64,000 nucleotides of DNA from an uncultured bacterium (GTDB lineage Bacteria > Desulfobacterota > Binatia > UBA1149 > CAITLU01). Location of the stretch: the NCBI GenBank assembly GCA_903893315.1, contig CAITLU010000022.1, positions 124,001 through 188,000 on the forward strand. The letters run 5' to 3'. Made by a program: the position numbers and the translations under genes. Positions 1-8,466 of the stretch are shown in pieces. Under the pieces are notes generated by a model. The model was not told the origin of the DNA, ran no database searches, and saw nothing but the letters and a program-made list of their open reading frames with translations. Position 1 is the stretch's first letter. Every line of letters starts with the position of its first letter.

Positions 1-360
1 TACCACCGCGAAGTGTTGCGTACCGCAGGGCAGGCTCCCGATGAGGTGCGCCGACTGCTGCCGCGTCTTCGCGATCCGGAGTTCACCAGGATCCTGCTCG
101 TCACTCTCCCGGAGGCGACGCCGGTTCACGAGGCGGCGCAACTGCAACGCGATCTGGAACGCGCCGGGATTCAGCCGTTCGGATGGGTGATCAACCAGAG
201 TCTGGTGCCGTTGTCGGTGACTGATCCGGTGCTGCGCCAGCGGCGTGCCAACGAGGCGCGCTATCACTCCGAGGTGAGGGAACTTGCGGGCCGCGTCGCG
301 CTGGTGCCGTGGATGACTTCGGATTCCGGCGCGCTGCTGGACCTGGCTGCGTTGTCGTAG
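1..360 (+). CDS. arsA: ArsA-type arsenite/antimonite pump ATPase, C-terminal part
   Basis: The reading frame is open to the first base, so this is the 3' end of a gene that starts outside the window. About 119 codons remain. The segment VTLPEATPVHEAAQL followed by DLERAGIQPFGWVIN closely follows the C-terminal half of ArsA ATPases, where this region follows the second nucleotide-binding domain. ArsA energises arsenite export with the membrane pump ArsB or Acr3. The protein ends shortly after a conserved VPW motif, as expected for the family. The pump partner is not visible. A Get3-like role is possible, but the bacterial ArsA reading fits better. Confidence 0.8.
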   Translation, partial: YHREVLRTAGQAPDEVRRLLPRLRDPEFTRILLVTLPEATPVHEAAQLQRDLERAGIQPFGWVINQSLVPLSVTDPVLRQRRANEARYHSEVRELAGRVALVPWMTSDSGALLDLAALS

Positions 361-426
361 CTGACGACGCTTACGCGCCGAAGAGGCCGTCCTGCTGAGC
401 GATCTTGTCGAAGCCCCGTCGCGGCG

Positions 427-1707
427 TCACGGTTGCCAGGTGGTCGTGCACACCACCACGGTCTTGCCGGAGTCCATTTCGCACCGAGCATCCGGGTCGT
501 CGGAAATCGTGATGATCCCGCCTGCGGTGATGCTCAGGCTACTGCCGGAAACCGTTTGCGGCGCGCCGTTGCTGTCGGTCAGGCTACCGGTCAGGCTGCC
601 GTCGGCTGCCACGGTCAGCGTGCCGCGGTTCCACCACGGCTCGTCGGGGCCCGACGCCAGACTGTTCAGATTCCAGCTGCCGGTAAGGTCCGACTGCGAA
701 TAGGAGGCTGCCTGCTTGCAGACGAGTATGAGTTGGGTCGAGCCGTCACCTTCGGTGGCGGTGACGGCACCCACCGTCTTGCCGGAGTCCAGCGCACCGC
801 CGAAGTCGCCGGGGCAGTCGCTGCCGGTACAGGTGATCTGGCCGGTTCCCGAGAGCGTCAGCGTTCCCGAACCGCCGGAGGGGGATCCGTCGCTATTCTG
901 GAAGCTGGCGGTGAATGACCCGTTGGACCCGATGGTGAGCGTGCCCCGTGTCCAGGCCGGCGCGCGCGGTCCGGTCACCAGGCTGTGCATGGCCCAGATG
1001 CCGCCCAGATCGGACTGAGCGTAGGAACCCGCCCGCTTGGTGACCGCCAGCAATTGGGTGGAGCCGTCGTCTTCGGTAGCGGTGATGCCGCCCACCGTCT
1101 TGTCCGAGTCGAGCGCGCCCTGGAAGTTCGGCTGGCAATTCTGCGTGCAGGTCATGGTGCCGTTGCTCGCGAGCGCGAGCTTGGCGCTGATGTTCTCCGT
1201 CGAGCCGTCGTTCATGGTCAGGCTCCCGGCCATGTCTCCGTTCGACTGTATCGTCAGCGTTCCGCGACTCCACCACGGCGAACTCGGGCCTGACACCAAC
1301 GTTTCTATGTTCCACGTCCCCTTCATGTCCGCGGTCGAATACGACCCCTTGGCCTTGGTGAGCACCGTCAGTTCCGTGGTCCGAGCCACCACGCAGGGAC
1401 AGGTCAGCGTGACGCTCTGGCCGACGGCCTTTCGCAGCACGCGCAATGCGTCGGTGGCAGTGACGCTGGTGGAAGAATCCACGTCGCAGATACAGGAATC
1501 CCGACCGCCGCAGCTAGAGGAACCGACGGCAGTCTTCAAGACTTCCAGGGCGTCGCTGGCCGTCGGTGTGTCGCCGGCGGATTTGGGCTGACCGCAGTCG
1601 CCCGCGGCGGCGCCGGCGCAGGGCGCCAGGGAAATACCCGCCGAAAGCAGCGCGATCAGAGCAACCAGGGCCGGAAAAGCAGATGGTTTACGGGTCGGGC
1701 TCATCAT
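427..1707 (-). CDS. Secreted dockerin-like protein with three tandem ~106-residue domains
   Basis: Of 426 residues, the first ~33 form a signal peptide (basic start, then a long hydrophobic stretch ending PCAGAAAG). Residues ~37-105 hold two dockerin-like calcium-binding repeats with DVDSSTSVTATDAL spacing and four paired cysteines. The rest is three homologous domains starting near residues 121, 227 and 334, each with GSY/ASY, a conserved W(W/T)RGTLT strand and a DSxKTV turn. These look like beta-rich adhesion or ligand domains, but I do not recognise the fold. ATG 1707 is preferred over GTG 1719 because an AAGGG lies upstream. Function is unknown. An extracellular, possibly surface-anchored role is inferred from the signal peptide. 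Confidence 0.75.
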   Translation of the reverse strand: MMSPTRKPSAFPALVALIALLSAGISLAPCAGAAAGDCGQPKSAGDTPTASDALEVLKTAVGSSSCGGRDSCICDVDSSTSVTATDALRVLRKAVGQSVTLTCPCVVARTTELTVLTKAKGSYSTADMKGTWNIETLVSGPSSPWWSRGTLTIQSNGDMAGSLTMNDGSTENISAKLALASNGTMTCTQNCQPNFQGALDSDKTVGGITATEDDGSTQLLAVTKRAGSYAQSDLGGIWAMHSLVTGPRAPAWTRGTLTIGSNGSFTASFQNSDGSPSGGSGTLTLSGTGQITCTGSDCPGDFGGALDSGKTVGAVTATEGDGSTQLILVCKQAASYSQSDLTGSWNLNSLASGPDEPWWNRGTLTVAADGSLTGSLTDSNGAPQTVSGSSLSITAGGIITISDDPDARCEMDSGKTVVVCTTTWQP

Positions 1708-1817
1708 TGTGCACACCACCCTTGCGATCGACTGTCTGAGACCATCGGCCTATGCCCGGCGTTCGAGCGCGTCAAGCAGAGGCAGCCGTTCTTGTCCGGC
1801 GCTGTACGGCTGAAGAG

Positions 1818-3260
1818 TTACCGCTGAGCGCGCGGCGCCTTCGCTACCGGCACGACTACACGGTAGAGCCGCCGTCCTCGCACTACCGAGAGCAGCACGT
1901 TGGCGCTGCCGCGCGCAGCGGCCAGGCGCTTGCGGAAGGAGTCGAGACCGTCGATCTCGTGGCCGCCGACGGCGGCGATGATGTCGCCGGGAGCCACGCC
2001 GATTTCGTCGACCGGGCTTGCGCTGCGCACGCTCTTCACCACGACCGACGCCGGGCGCGCGGCTTCGCGCACTTCGAGCCCCAGCGCTTTCCATGCGAAC
2101 GAGTCGATCACGCTCGGCGGCAGCGCCGCCACGACCAGTTCAACGATGTGTTCGTTGCCGTCGCGCAGCAGGCTGAGCTTGAGAGTTTCGCCTGCCGTCA
2201 GTCCTCGCACCCGCTGGTCGTAGGTGGCGGTATTGCCGACGCGCTCGCCCTGCACGCGCGTGACGATGTCGCCGGCGGCGATCTTGCCTGCGGCCGCGGG
2301 GCTTCCGTCTTCGATGCTGCGCACCAGCACGCCGGAGCCCGGCCGCACGCCAAAATGTGCGGCCAGTTCGGGCGTGAGGTCCTGCATCTGCAATCCCACC
2401 CAGGTCGGCAGCACCGAGCCGTGAGCGAGTATCTGGTCGACGACGTTGCGCACGCGCCAGATCGGGATCGCAAACCCGATGCCCTGGGCTTCGCGGTGAA
2501 TGGCGGTGTTGATTCCCAGCAGACGGCCGTTGACGTCGAGCAGCGGGCCGCCGGAGTTGCCGGGATTGATGGACGCGTCGGTCTGTATGAAGTCCTGATA
2601 GACCACGTCGCCGGTTTGCAGCGAGCGCCCCAGCGCGCTGACGACGCCGGTGGTCACCGTGTGGTCGAGGCCGTAGGGGTTGCCGATGGCGATGACGGTC
2701 TCGCCGATCAGGATCGAGTCGTCGTTGCCGATCGAGATTGTCGGAAAGGCGGCCTTGTCGTCGATCTTCAGCACCGCCAGATCGAAGTCGGAATCGCCGC
2801 CGACCAGGCGCGCTTCGAATTCGCGGTTGTCGGCGAGCTGGACGCGGATGGTGTCGCCGCCGACGATGACGTGCTCGTTGGTCAGTACGATGCCTGAGCT
2901 TTCTACGATCACACCGGAGCCGAGCGAGGTGCGCCGGCTGCGCTGCGGTGAGGGCGACTGTCCGAAAAACTGTCCGAAAAACTGGTCGAGGAATTGGTCG
3001 TCGCCGGATTGTGAGCGAAAGGGCGACGGGGCTTCGACGGTCTTCTCGGTGTAGACGCCGACCACGGCGGGCGCGACGCGCTCGATGGTGCGAACCACGG
3101 TCGAACGTCGCAGGTCGTCGGTGACCGGCGCCGCGGCCCGGACCGGCTGCGCGCCGGCCAGCAGTGCGAGCACGGCCATGCACGATCCCAGACCACGGAG
3201 CGAAGTTGTTGCAATGAGGCTAGTAAGGCTGGTTACCGGTGATCCATGAAAACGCTTCAT
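1818..3260 (-). CDS. htrA: HtrA/DegP-family periplasmic serine protease with two PDZ domains
   Basis: This 480-residue protein has a signal peptide, a trypsin-like protease domain and two PDZ domains (roughly residues 260-350 and 370-465). The catalytic triad is visible: His130 in TNEHV, Asp160 in SDFDLAVLKID and Ser236 in INPGNSGGP. HtrA proteases degrade or refold misfolded envelope proteins. The start is ATG 3260, because the GAGG ribosome-binding site seven bases upstream overlaps the stop of RNase R. This makes the gene translationally coupled to rnr. A GTG at 3269 is the alternative. A Q/F-rich linker (residues ~88-103) precedes the protease domain, as in DegP-like proteins. Confidence 0.93.
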   Translation of the reverse strand: MKRFHGSPVTSLTSLIATTSLRGLGSCMAVLALLAGAQPVRAAAPVTDDLRRSTVVRTIERVAPAVVGVYTEKTVEAPSPFRSQSGDDQFLDQFFGQFFGQSPSPQRSRRTSLGSGVIVESSGIVLTNEHVIVGGDTIRVQLADNREFEARLVGGDSDFDLAVLKIDDKAAFPTISIGNDDSILIGETVIAIGNPYGLDHTVTTGVVSALGRSLQTGDVVYQDFIQTDASINPGNSGGPLLDVNGRLLGINTAIHREAQGIGFAIPIWRVRNVVDQILAHGSVLPTWVGLQMQDLTPELAAHFGVRPGSGVLVRSIEDGSPAAAGKIAAGDIVTRVQGERVGNTATYDQRVRGLTAGETLKLSLLRDGNEHIVELVVAALPPSVIDSFAWKALGLEVREAARPASVVVKSVRSASPVDEIGVAPGDIIAAVGGHEIDGLDSFRKRLAAARGSANVLLSVVRGRRLYRVVVPVAKAPRAQR

Positions 3261-3270
3261 CGAAGACACC

Positions 3271-5379
3271 TCACGCAGGTTCGAGGTCGATGCGGCGTGA
3301 TGACAGGTCGAGTGCCGCCACGCGTACCTTGACGCGGTCGCCGATGCGGATACAGGCGCTGGAAACCCGGCTCTGCAACTCCATCCGTTCGGTTACGAAA
3401 TCGAAATATTCGCGCAGGCGCCCGACGTGTACGAAGCCCTCGACGAACGCGACGTCGAGTTCGACGTTGAAGCCGTAGCGATCAACCGCGCTGACGGTTC
3501 CTTCCAGCTTCTTGCCGAGCCAGCGCTGCATGTAGAGCACGGCCGCGCCCTTGGCCACGTCGCGCTCGGCCTCCATCGCGCGCCGTTCGCGCTTGGAAGT
3601 GTGCTCGGCCACCGGCCTCAGCGCTTCGCGCGAGGGCAGCGATGCCGACGCGGCAGGGCCGTCTTCGACCGCCAGCAGCGCACGGTGCGCGACGATGTCC
3701 GGGTAGCGCCGGATAGGCGAGGTGAAGTGGGTATAGCAGCGGCTGGCGAGTCCGAAGTGGATTTCCTTTTCCGCCGAGTAGCGGGCCTGTGTCATCGTGC
3801 GCAGCACCATCACGTTGATCTGACGCGCGAACGGCGAAACGGCAGCCGCGGCGAGCAGGTGCTGGAACATCGCCGGTTCGACGACCGCGCCTTCACGTTC
3901 GAGACGCAGACCAAGCGCTTTGACGCGCACGGCGAGCTGGCTGATCGCGTCCTCGTCGGGCCGCTCGTGGATGCGGTAGAGGAAGGCCCGGTCGGCGCGG
4001 TCGATGCGCTCGGCAACGGCTTCGTTGGCGGCCAGCATGAACTCTTCGATCAGGCGGTGGGCGAGCAGTCGCGGACGTTTGCGGATCGTCGCGACTTCGC
4101 CGCACTGGTCGAGTTCGATCACCGACTCGGGCAAGTCCATGTCGACGGCGCCGCGCTGCATGCGGCGCTGGCCGAGCAATCCGGCCAGTTTGCCCATTTC
4201 GCCCAGCGCCTGGCGCACCGGCGCGCTGATGCCGGTGTCTTCGCCGCCGTCGAGCACCCCTTGCACCTGCTCGTAGGTCAGCGAGGCGACGCTGTGGATG
4301 ACGGTGCGTGCGAAACTGGTGGCGCGCACGCGCCCGCGTTCGTCGATGTCGATGAAGGCCGACACCGCCAGTCGGTCGACACCGGGGTGGAGACTGGCCA
4401 GGTCGCCCGACAGACGCTCGGGAAGCATCGGTATCGAAGTGCCGGGAAAGTAGACGCTGGTGGCGCGCTCGTAGGCTTCGTCGTCGAGCCGGGAGCCGGG
4501 CCTGACGTAATGCGAGACGTCGGCAATCGAGACGATCAGGCGATAACCGCCGCGTTCATCGCTCGATCTATCGATCGAAACCGCGTCGTCGTGGTCCTTG
4601 GCGTCGGCCGGGTCGACGGTGACGGTGAGCGTCTGGCGCAGATCGACGCGCCCTTCGATGTCGGCCGCCGACGGTTCGCCGAACGCTTCGGCTTCGGCCA
4701 GGACCTCGGGCGGAAACTCGTCTTCGATACCGAGCGAGGCGCACGCGGTGCGAATTTCGGTACCGAGCAGGCCGATTTCGCCGAGCACTTCTTCGACGCG
4801 CACCAGGATGTCGCGATGGCCGCTCGGGTATTCGACGATGCGCGTGGCCACGGCCTGTCCGAGCGGAGCCGGATCGCTGTCGGGTGCCAACAGCACCAGA
4901 TAGGGACCGACGCGTTCGTCCAGAGGCAGGATGCGACGCGGCGCCTTCGGAGCCGCGACGCCGATCAGCAGGCTGCGTCCTCTCTCCAGTACGCGGTGGA
5001 TCTTGGCGTGGTGAAGTCCGCCGCGCGAGTACGGTGTTTCTTCGACCAGCACGCGATCGCGATCCATGGCCGGACGCAGCGCGCTGCGTTCCAGGACCAG
5101 CGGCGCGGCTGCCACGTCTAGGATAACCAGCGCGCGGCCCGAGCGATCGATCTTGACGGTGCCGGTGCGCAGGCCCGAGCGCTCGGCCAGTGCCAGACGC
5201 TTGCGCGGCATACGCACCACTTCGCCGCTCTCTTCGAGAGCGGCCACCGCGCGTTCGAGATCGCGATTGGAGGCGCCGGTGGCGCGGCGCAGTTGTTCGA
5301 GGGTGGCGTTGCCGCGACGGCCCGCGCGCAGAAGGTTGAGAATGCGCGAGGAAACTGTGCCGTCGCCGTCGTCAGCCAA
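3271..5379 (-). CDS. rnr: Ribonuclease R (RNB family 3'-5' exoribonuclease)
   Basis: RNase R degrades structured RNA processively from the 3' end. The 702 residues comprise an N-terminal helix-turn-helix (about 1-60), cold-shock domains (about 65-235), the RNB catalytic domain with the metal-binding cluster DPADAKDHDDAVSI near residues 257-270, and a C-terminal S1 domain (about 615-700). It is somewhat shorter than the E. coli enzyme, mainly because it lacks the lysine-rich tail. The start is TTG 5379 with a weak ribosome-binding site, so it may be a few codons off. It follows the arginine decarboxylase by 39 bases and its stop region carries the htrA ribosome-binding site. Confidence 0.92.
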   Translation of the reverse strand: MADDGDGTVSSRILNLLRAGRRGNATLEQLRRATGASNRDLERAVAALEESGEVVRMPRKRLALAERSGLRTGTVKIDRSGRALVILDVAAAPLVLERSALRPAMDRDRVLVEETPYSRGGLHHAKIHRVLERGRSLLIGVAAPKAPRRILPLDERVGPYLVLLAPDSDPAPLGQAVATRIVEYPSGHRDILVRVEEVLGEIGLLGTEIRTACASLGIEDEFPPEVLAEAEAFGEPSAADIEGRVDLRQTLTVTVDPADAKDHDDAVSIDRSSDERGGYRLIVSIADVSHYVRPGSRLDDEAYERATSVYFPGTSIPMLPERLSGDLASLHPGVDRLAVSAFIDIDERGRVRATSFARTVIHSVASLTYEQVQGVLDGGEDTGISAPVRQALGEMGKLAGLLGQRRMQRGAVDMDLPESVIELDQCGEVATIRKRPRLLAHRLIEEFMLAANEAVAERIDRADRAFLYRIHERPDEDAISQLAVRVKALGLRLEREGAVVEPAMFQHLLAAAAVSPFARQINVMVLRTMTQARYSAEKEIHFGLASRCYTHFTSPIRRYPDIVAHRALLAVEDGPAASASLPSREALRPVAEHTSKRERRAMEAERDVAKGAAVLYMQRWLGKKLEGTVSAVDRYGFNVELDVAFVEGFVHVGRLREYFDFVTERMELQSRVSSACIRIGDRVKVRVAALDLSSRRIDLEPA

Positions 5380-5418
5380 GACGCCCCGTATTGCCTGCCA
5401 GCCTGCTCACGTTTCCGT

Positions 5419-5970
5419 TCACGCGTCGACGAGAATGCAGGCCGCGATGACCGAGATCCAGTAGCCGTTCTTGGGCCCCTGAGCGGCCTGCGAGACGTTA
5501 CGGGTCTTGACGATTTCTTCGCTGAGCTTCCAGATGTCGCGGCGCTTGTCGTAACTCTGGTCGGAGTCGAACGGCACGCCGAGAATCGTGGCCAGCATCT
5601 GCGCGGCGAGGTCTTCGGCGTAGTCGCCGGCGATTTCGTCGGTCTCTCCGTAACTGTGGTGTTCGCTCAGGTAGCCGTACATGTCGCGGTCCTTGGGGAT
5701 CGCCACGCCCACCGAAGCCGCGATGTGGCGGTAAGGCTCGTTGGTTTCGCAGCGGCTCATCACCACGTGCAGCACCTGCCCCGGGGTTAGGTGTTTGAGT
5801 CCCTCGGACTTCGACACGATCTTGCAGCGCGGCGGCAGGATGCTGGATACGGTGACCAAGTTGAACTGGGCGATGCCAGCGTCGCGCAATGCCAGTTCGA
5901 AAGAAGCGAGCTTCTCGCGATGGCGGCCGACACCACGCGTGAGGAATACCATCGATGCTACTCTTGCCAT
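5419..5970 (-). CDS. Pyruvoyl-dependent arginine decarboxylase
   Basis: This enzyme family converts arginine to agmatine, the first step of a polyamine route. The proenzyme cleaves itself between two serines to create an N-terminal pyruvoyl group. The 183-residue protein carries VTVSSILPP, which matches the family's Ser-Ser processing site, and the conserved GYLSEHH and WISVIAAC segments. Start ATG 5970 is chosen over longer options because AGGGAG lies seven bases upstream and translation then begins 25 bases after the mutase stop. The length fits the family. No agmatinase or agmatine deiminase is in the window, so the downstream pathway is not visible. Confidence 0.88.
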   Translation of the reverse strand: MARVASMVFLTRGVGRHREKLASFELALRDAGIAQFNLVTVSSILPPRCKIVSKSEGLKHLTPGQVLHVVMSRCETNEPYRHIAASVGVAIPKDRDMYGYLSEHHSYGETDEIAGDYAEDLAAQMLATILGVPFDSDQSYDKRRDIWKLSEEIVKTRNVSQAAQGPKNGYWISVIAACILVDA

Positions 5971-5995
5971 GTCGCGACTCCCTAGTTCTCTCATC

Positions 5996-7651
5996 TCAGA
6001 TGAATACCGGCGCATCGAACTCGCCGAAAGCGACGCGCATCGCGTCGGAAATTTCGCCCAGCGTAGCGTAGGCGCGCACCGCATCTATGATCGCGGGCAT
6101 CACATTGTCGGTGCCGTGTCCGCAACGGGTCACCTCGTCCAGGGCCCTGCGCACGGCAGCGTCATCGCGCCCGGCGCGTACCGCGGCGAGTCTTTGGCGC
6201 TGGCACTTCTCGATCGACGGATCCAGGCGCAGCAATTCGATGGGCTGATTGGTCTTGGCGGCGAAGCGGTTGACTCCGACCACGACCTGATCACCCGACT
6301 CGACAGCCTGCTGGTAACTGTAGGCGGCTTGCTGGATCTCGCGTTGCTGAAAGCCGCCTTCGATGGCCTTGACGGCGCCGCCGAGCCTGTCGATGGCGTC
6401 GATGTATTCGGCCGCGCGCCGTTCGATCTGGTCGGTCAGGCTTTCGACGAACCACGAGCCGCCGAGCGGATCGACAGTATCGGCCACACCCGACTCGTAG
6501 GCGATCACCTGCTGGGTACGCAGCGCCGTCGTCGCGGCCACTTCGGTCGGCAGCGAAAGCGCTTCGTCGTAGCCGTTGGTGTGCAGCGACTGGGTGCCGC
6601 CACAGACGGCGGCCAATCCTTGCAGCGTGGTGCGCACGATGTTGTTGAGCGGCTGCTGCGCAGTGAGAGACGATCCGGCGGTCTGGGTGTGGAAGCGCAG
6701 CGTCATGCTGCGTTCGCGCCTGGCGCCGAAGCGTTCCTTCATTATGCGCGCCCACAGCCGGCGTGCGGCGCGGAACTTGGCAACTTCCTCGAAGAAGTCG
6801 TTGTGGCAGTTGAAGAAGAACGAAAGGCGCCCGGCGAAGGCGTCGATGTCGAGTCCGGCCTTCTTGGCAGCGTCGACGTAAGCGATGCCGTCGGCGAGCG
6901 TGAACGCGACTTCCTGCACCGCCGTCGAGCCGGCCTCACGGATGTGGTAGCCGCTGATCGAGATCGTGTTCCACTTCGGCACCTTCTCGGTGCAGAAGGC
7001 GAAGATGTCGGTGATCACGCGCATCGACGCGGAAGGCGGGAAAATGTAGGTGCCGCGCGCGATGTATTCCTTGAGCACGTCGTTCTGGACGGTGCCGCCG
7101 ACGGTGCTCCACGAAACGCCCTGTTTTTCGGCTACCACCAGATAGAGCGCGAGCATGATCGACGCGGTCGAGTTGATCGTCATCGAGGTCGTGACTTTGT
7201 CCAGGGGAATGCCGTCGAACAGCACTTCCATGTCGGCCAGCGAATCGATGGCCACTCCGACCTTGCCGACTTCGCCGCAGGCCAGTTCGTGGTCGCTGTC
7301 GCGGCCCATCTGCGTGGGAAGGTCGAACGCGACCGAGAGACCGGTGGTACCCTGCCCGAGCAGGAAGCGGTAGCGCTGGTTGGACTCTTCGGCGCTGCCG
7401 AAGCCGGCGTACTGGCGCATCGTCCAGAAGCGGCCGCGGTACATGTTGGGCTGCACGCCGCGCGTGAACGGATATTCGCCGGGCATCCCGAGGCTGGGCG
7501 GGTTTTCGCCCGAGCCGGGCCCGTACAGCGGATCGATTGCGATGCCGGACAGCGTCGCGAATTGCGCACGACGTTCGCCCGAGCCGTCCTTGGACGTTGA
7601 GGCCAGCGTCGTCTTGTTCCAACGCTCCAGTTCTTGATCGAAACTTGCCAC
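5996..7651 (-). CDS. Methylmalonyl-CoA mutase large subunit, catalytic domain only
   Basis: The enzyme interconverts methylmalonyl-CoA and succinyl-CoA using adenosylcobalamin. The 551 residues cover the TIM-barrel substrate domain and end where the family ends (FGEFDAPVF). No B12-binding DxHxxG domain is present, so a separate small subunit must be supplied from outside the window. Tyr81 (RQYAGF) and Arg199 ([10 protein letters not shown]) match the Tyr89/Arg207 pair of the Propionibacterium enzyme, with the same spacing of 118. Isobutyryl-CoA mutases carry Phe and Gln there, so methylmalonyl-CoA is the expected substrate. The start is GTG 7651 with GAGG six bases upstream. The biotin carrier gene lies 12 bases upstream. 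Confidence 0.92.
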   Translation of the reverse strand: MASFDQELERWNKTTLASTSKDGSGERRAQFATLSGIAIDPLYGPGSGENPPSLGMPGEYPFTRGVQPNMYRGRFWTMRQYAGFGSAEESNQRYRFLLGQGTTGLSVAFDLPTQMGRDSDHELACGEVGKVGVAIDSLADMEVLFDGIPLDKVTTSMTINSTASIMLALYLVVAEKQGVSWSTVGGTVQNDVLKEYIARGTYIFPPSASMRVITDIFAFCTEKVPKWNTISISGYHIREAGSTAVQEVAFTLADGIAYVDAAKKAGLDIDAFAGRLSFFFNCHNDFFEEVAKFRAARRLWARIMKERFGARRERSMTLRFHTQTAGSSLTAQQPLNNIVRTTLQGLAAVCGGTQSLHTNGYDEALSLPTEVAATTALRTQQVIAYESGVADTVDPLGGSWFVESLTDQIERRAAEYIDAIDRLGGAVKAIEGGFQQREIQQAAYSYQQAVESGDQVVVGVNRFAAKTNQPIELLRLDPSIEKCQRQRLAAVRAGRDDAAVRRALDEVTRCGHGTDNVMPAIIDAVRAYATLGEISDAMRVAFGEFDAPVFI

Positions 7652-7663
7652 TGGTGTCCTCGA

Positions 7664-8167
7664 CTACTCGACCAGGATCAGAAGCTGCCCATCGCAGACT
7701 TCGGTGCCTTCGCCGACCGCCACTTCCTTTACCTTGCCGTCGATCAGCGAAGTGATGTCGTTCTCCATCTTCATGGCTTCGAGTTTGACGACTGTCTGGC
7801 CGGCCTTCACTTCTTCACCGAGCGCGACGCACACCTTGGTGATGACGCCGGGGATCGGCGCGAGCACGGCGCCGCGTCCGCCGACCGAGGCGGGTCTGGC
7901 TGCAACCGTCGGCGCAGCAGTGGCAGTTGCAGGACTCGGAGCGGCCGCAGCCGTCGACGATCCTGCGGGCCGAGCGACGACGGACGGAGCCGCTGCGTCG
8001 CGCGCCGCCGCAGGGCTGGCCTGAAGCTGCTGCGTGTGTACCGAACCCGCAGCCGCGGGTTCGACCTCGAAACTGTAGCCTTCGACGATGACGCGCGCTC
8101 CCGAGGCCTGCTCGATCACCTCGACGACGTACTCTTTCCCGTAGGCTTTGACCTTGTAGGTGGCCAT
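7664..8167 (-). CDS. Biotin carboxyl carrier subunit (transcarboxylase/decarboxylase-gamma type)
   Basis: This 167-residue protein carries the carboxylated biotin between carboxylase active sites. The layout is a short N-terminal beta domain (1-40), an alanine/proline-rich flexible linker (about 41-95) and a C-terminal biotinyl domain with EAMKMEN, where Lys133 would be biotinylated. This arrangement is typical of transcarboxylase 1.3S and sodium-pump decarboxylase gamma subunits. ATG 8167 follows a CGGAG ribosome-binding site. It lies between the small gene and the mutase in the propionyl-CoA operon. No biotin carboxylase sits beside it, so it may share the one at 53.3-54.8 kb or work in a decarboxylase or transcarboxylase mode. 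Confidence 0.87.
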   Translation of the reverse strand: MATYKVKAYGKEYVVEVIEQASGARVIVEGYSFEVEPAAAGSVHTQQLQASPAAARDAAAPSVVARPAGSSTAAAAPSPATATAAPTVAARPASVGGRGAVLAPIPGVITKVCVALGEEVKAGQTVVKLEAMKMENDITSLIDGKVKEVAVGEGTEVCDGQLLILVE

Positions 8168-8222
8168 ACTCCGATGCTCGCCTCGATCTTCTCGCTGTTG
8201 TCGTTCGCGCGCCGCTGCGCGC

Positions 8223-8453
8223 TCAGCGGCCCTGCTGCCAGCGCTGCACTTGCGCGATGCGACCGGCAAGGCCCCACGGAGTGAGCTCGCGTGCCGTTCG
8301 CACGCGGGCGCGTTGGCTCAAATGTGCGGCGTAGGCGACCAGCGCGACGCGCAGCAGATCGGGACGACCTTGAGCTCCGTCGAGAGTCCCGCCATGACCT
8401 CCCCCGAGGTTTCCACCGATCGCTGCGGGCGGTTGCCCAATCCTTTGTACCAC
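8223..8453 (-). CDS. Small (~76 aa) protein between carboxyltransferase and biotin carrier, possible OadG-like partner
   Basis: The frame begins at GTG 8453, eight bases after a GGAGG that directly follows the carboxyltransferase stop, which favours a real gene. The second half looks protein-like: an alanine-rich helix (DLLRVALVAYAAHL) and a C-terminal PWGLAGR segment. I recall a similar helix-plus-PWxLAGR pattern in small proteins encoded between carboxyltransferase and biotin carrier genes elsewhere, but cannot check this. The first half is Gly-rich and unconvincing. A second frame with its own GGGGGAGG and ATG at 8394 overlaps it and stops early, so a frameshift in the gene or the assembly is possible. 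Confidence 0.45.
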   Translation of the reverse strand: MVQRIGQPPAAIGGNLGGGHGGTLDGAQGRPDLLRVALVAYAAHLSQRARVRTARELTPWGLAGRIAQVQRWQQGR

Positions 8454-8466
8454 CGGCCGTGCCTCC

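Noticed and set aside
3427-5121. A 564-codon open frame on the plus strand
   Set aside because: It is antisense to RNase R, has no family motif and shows the Arg/His/Val-rich composition that GC-rich shadows give.
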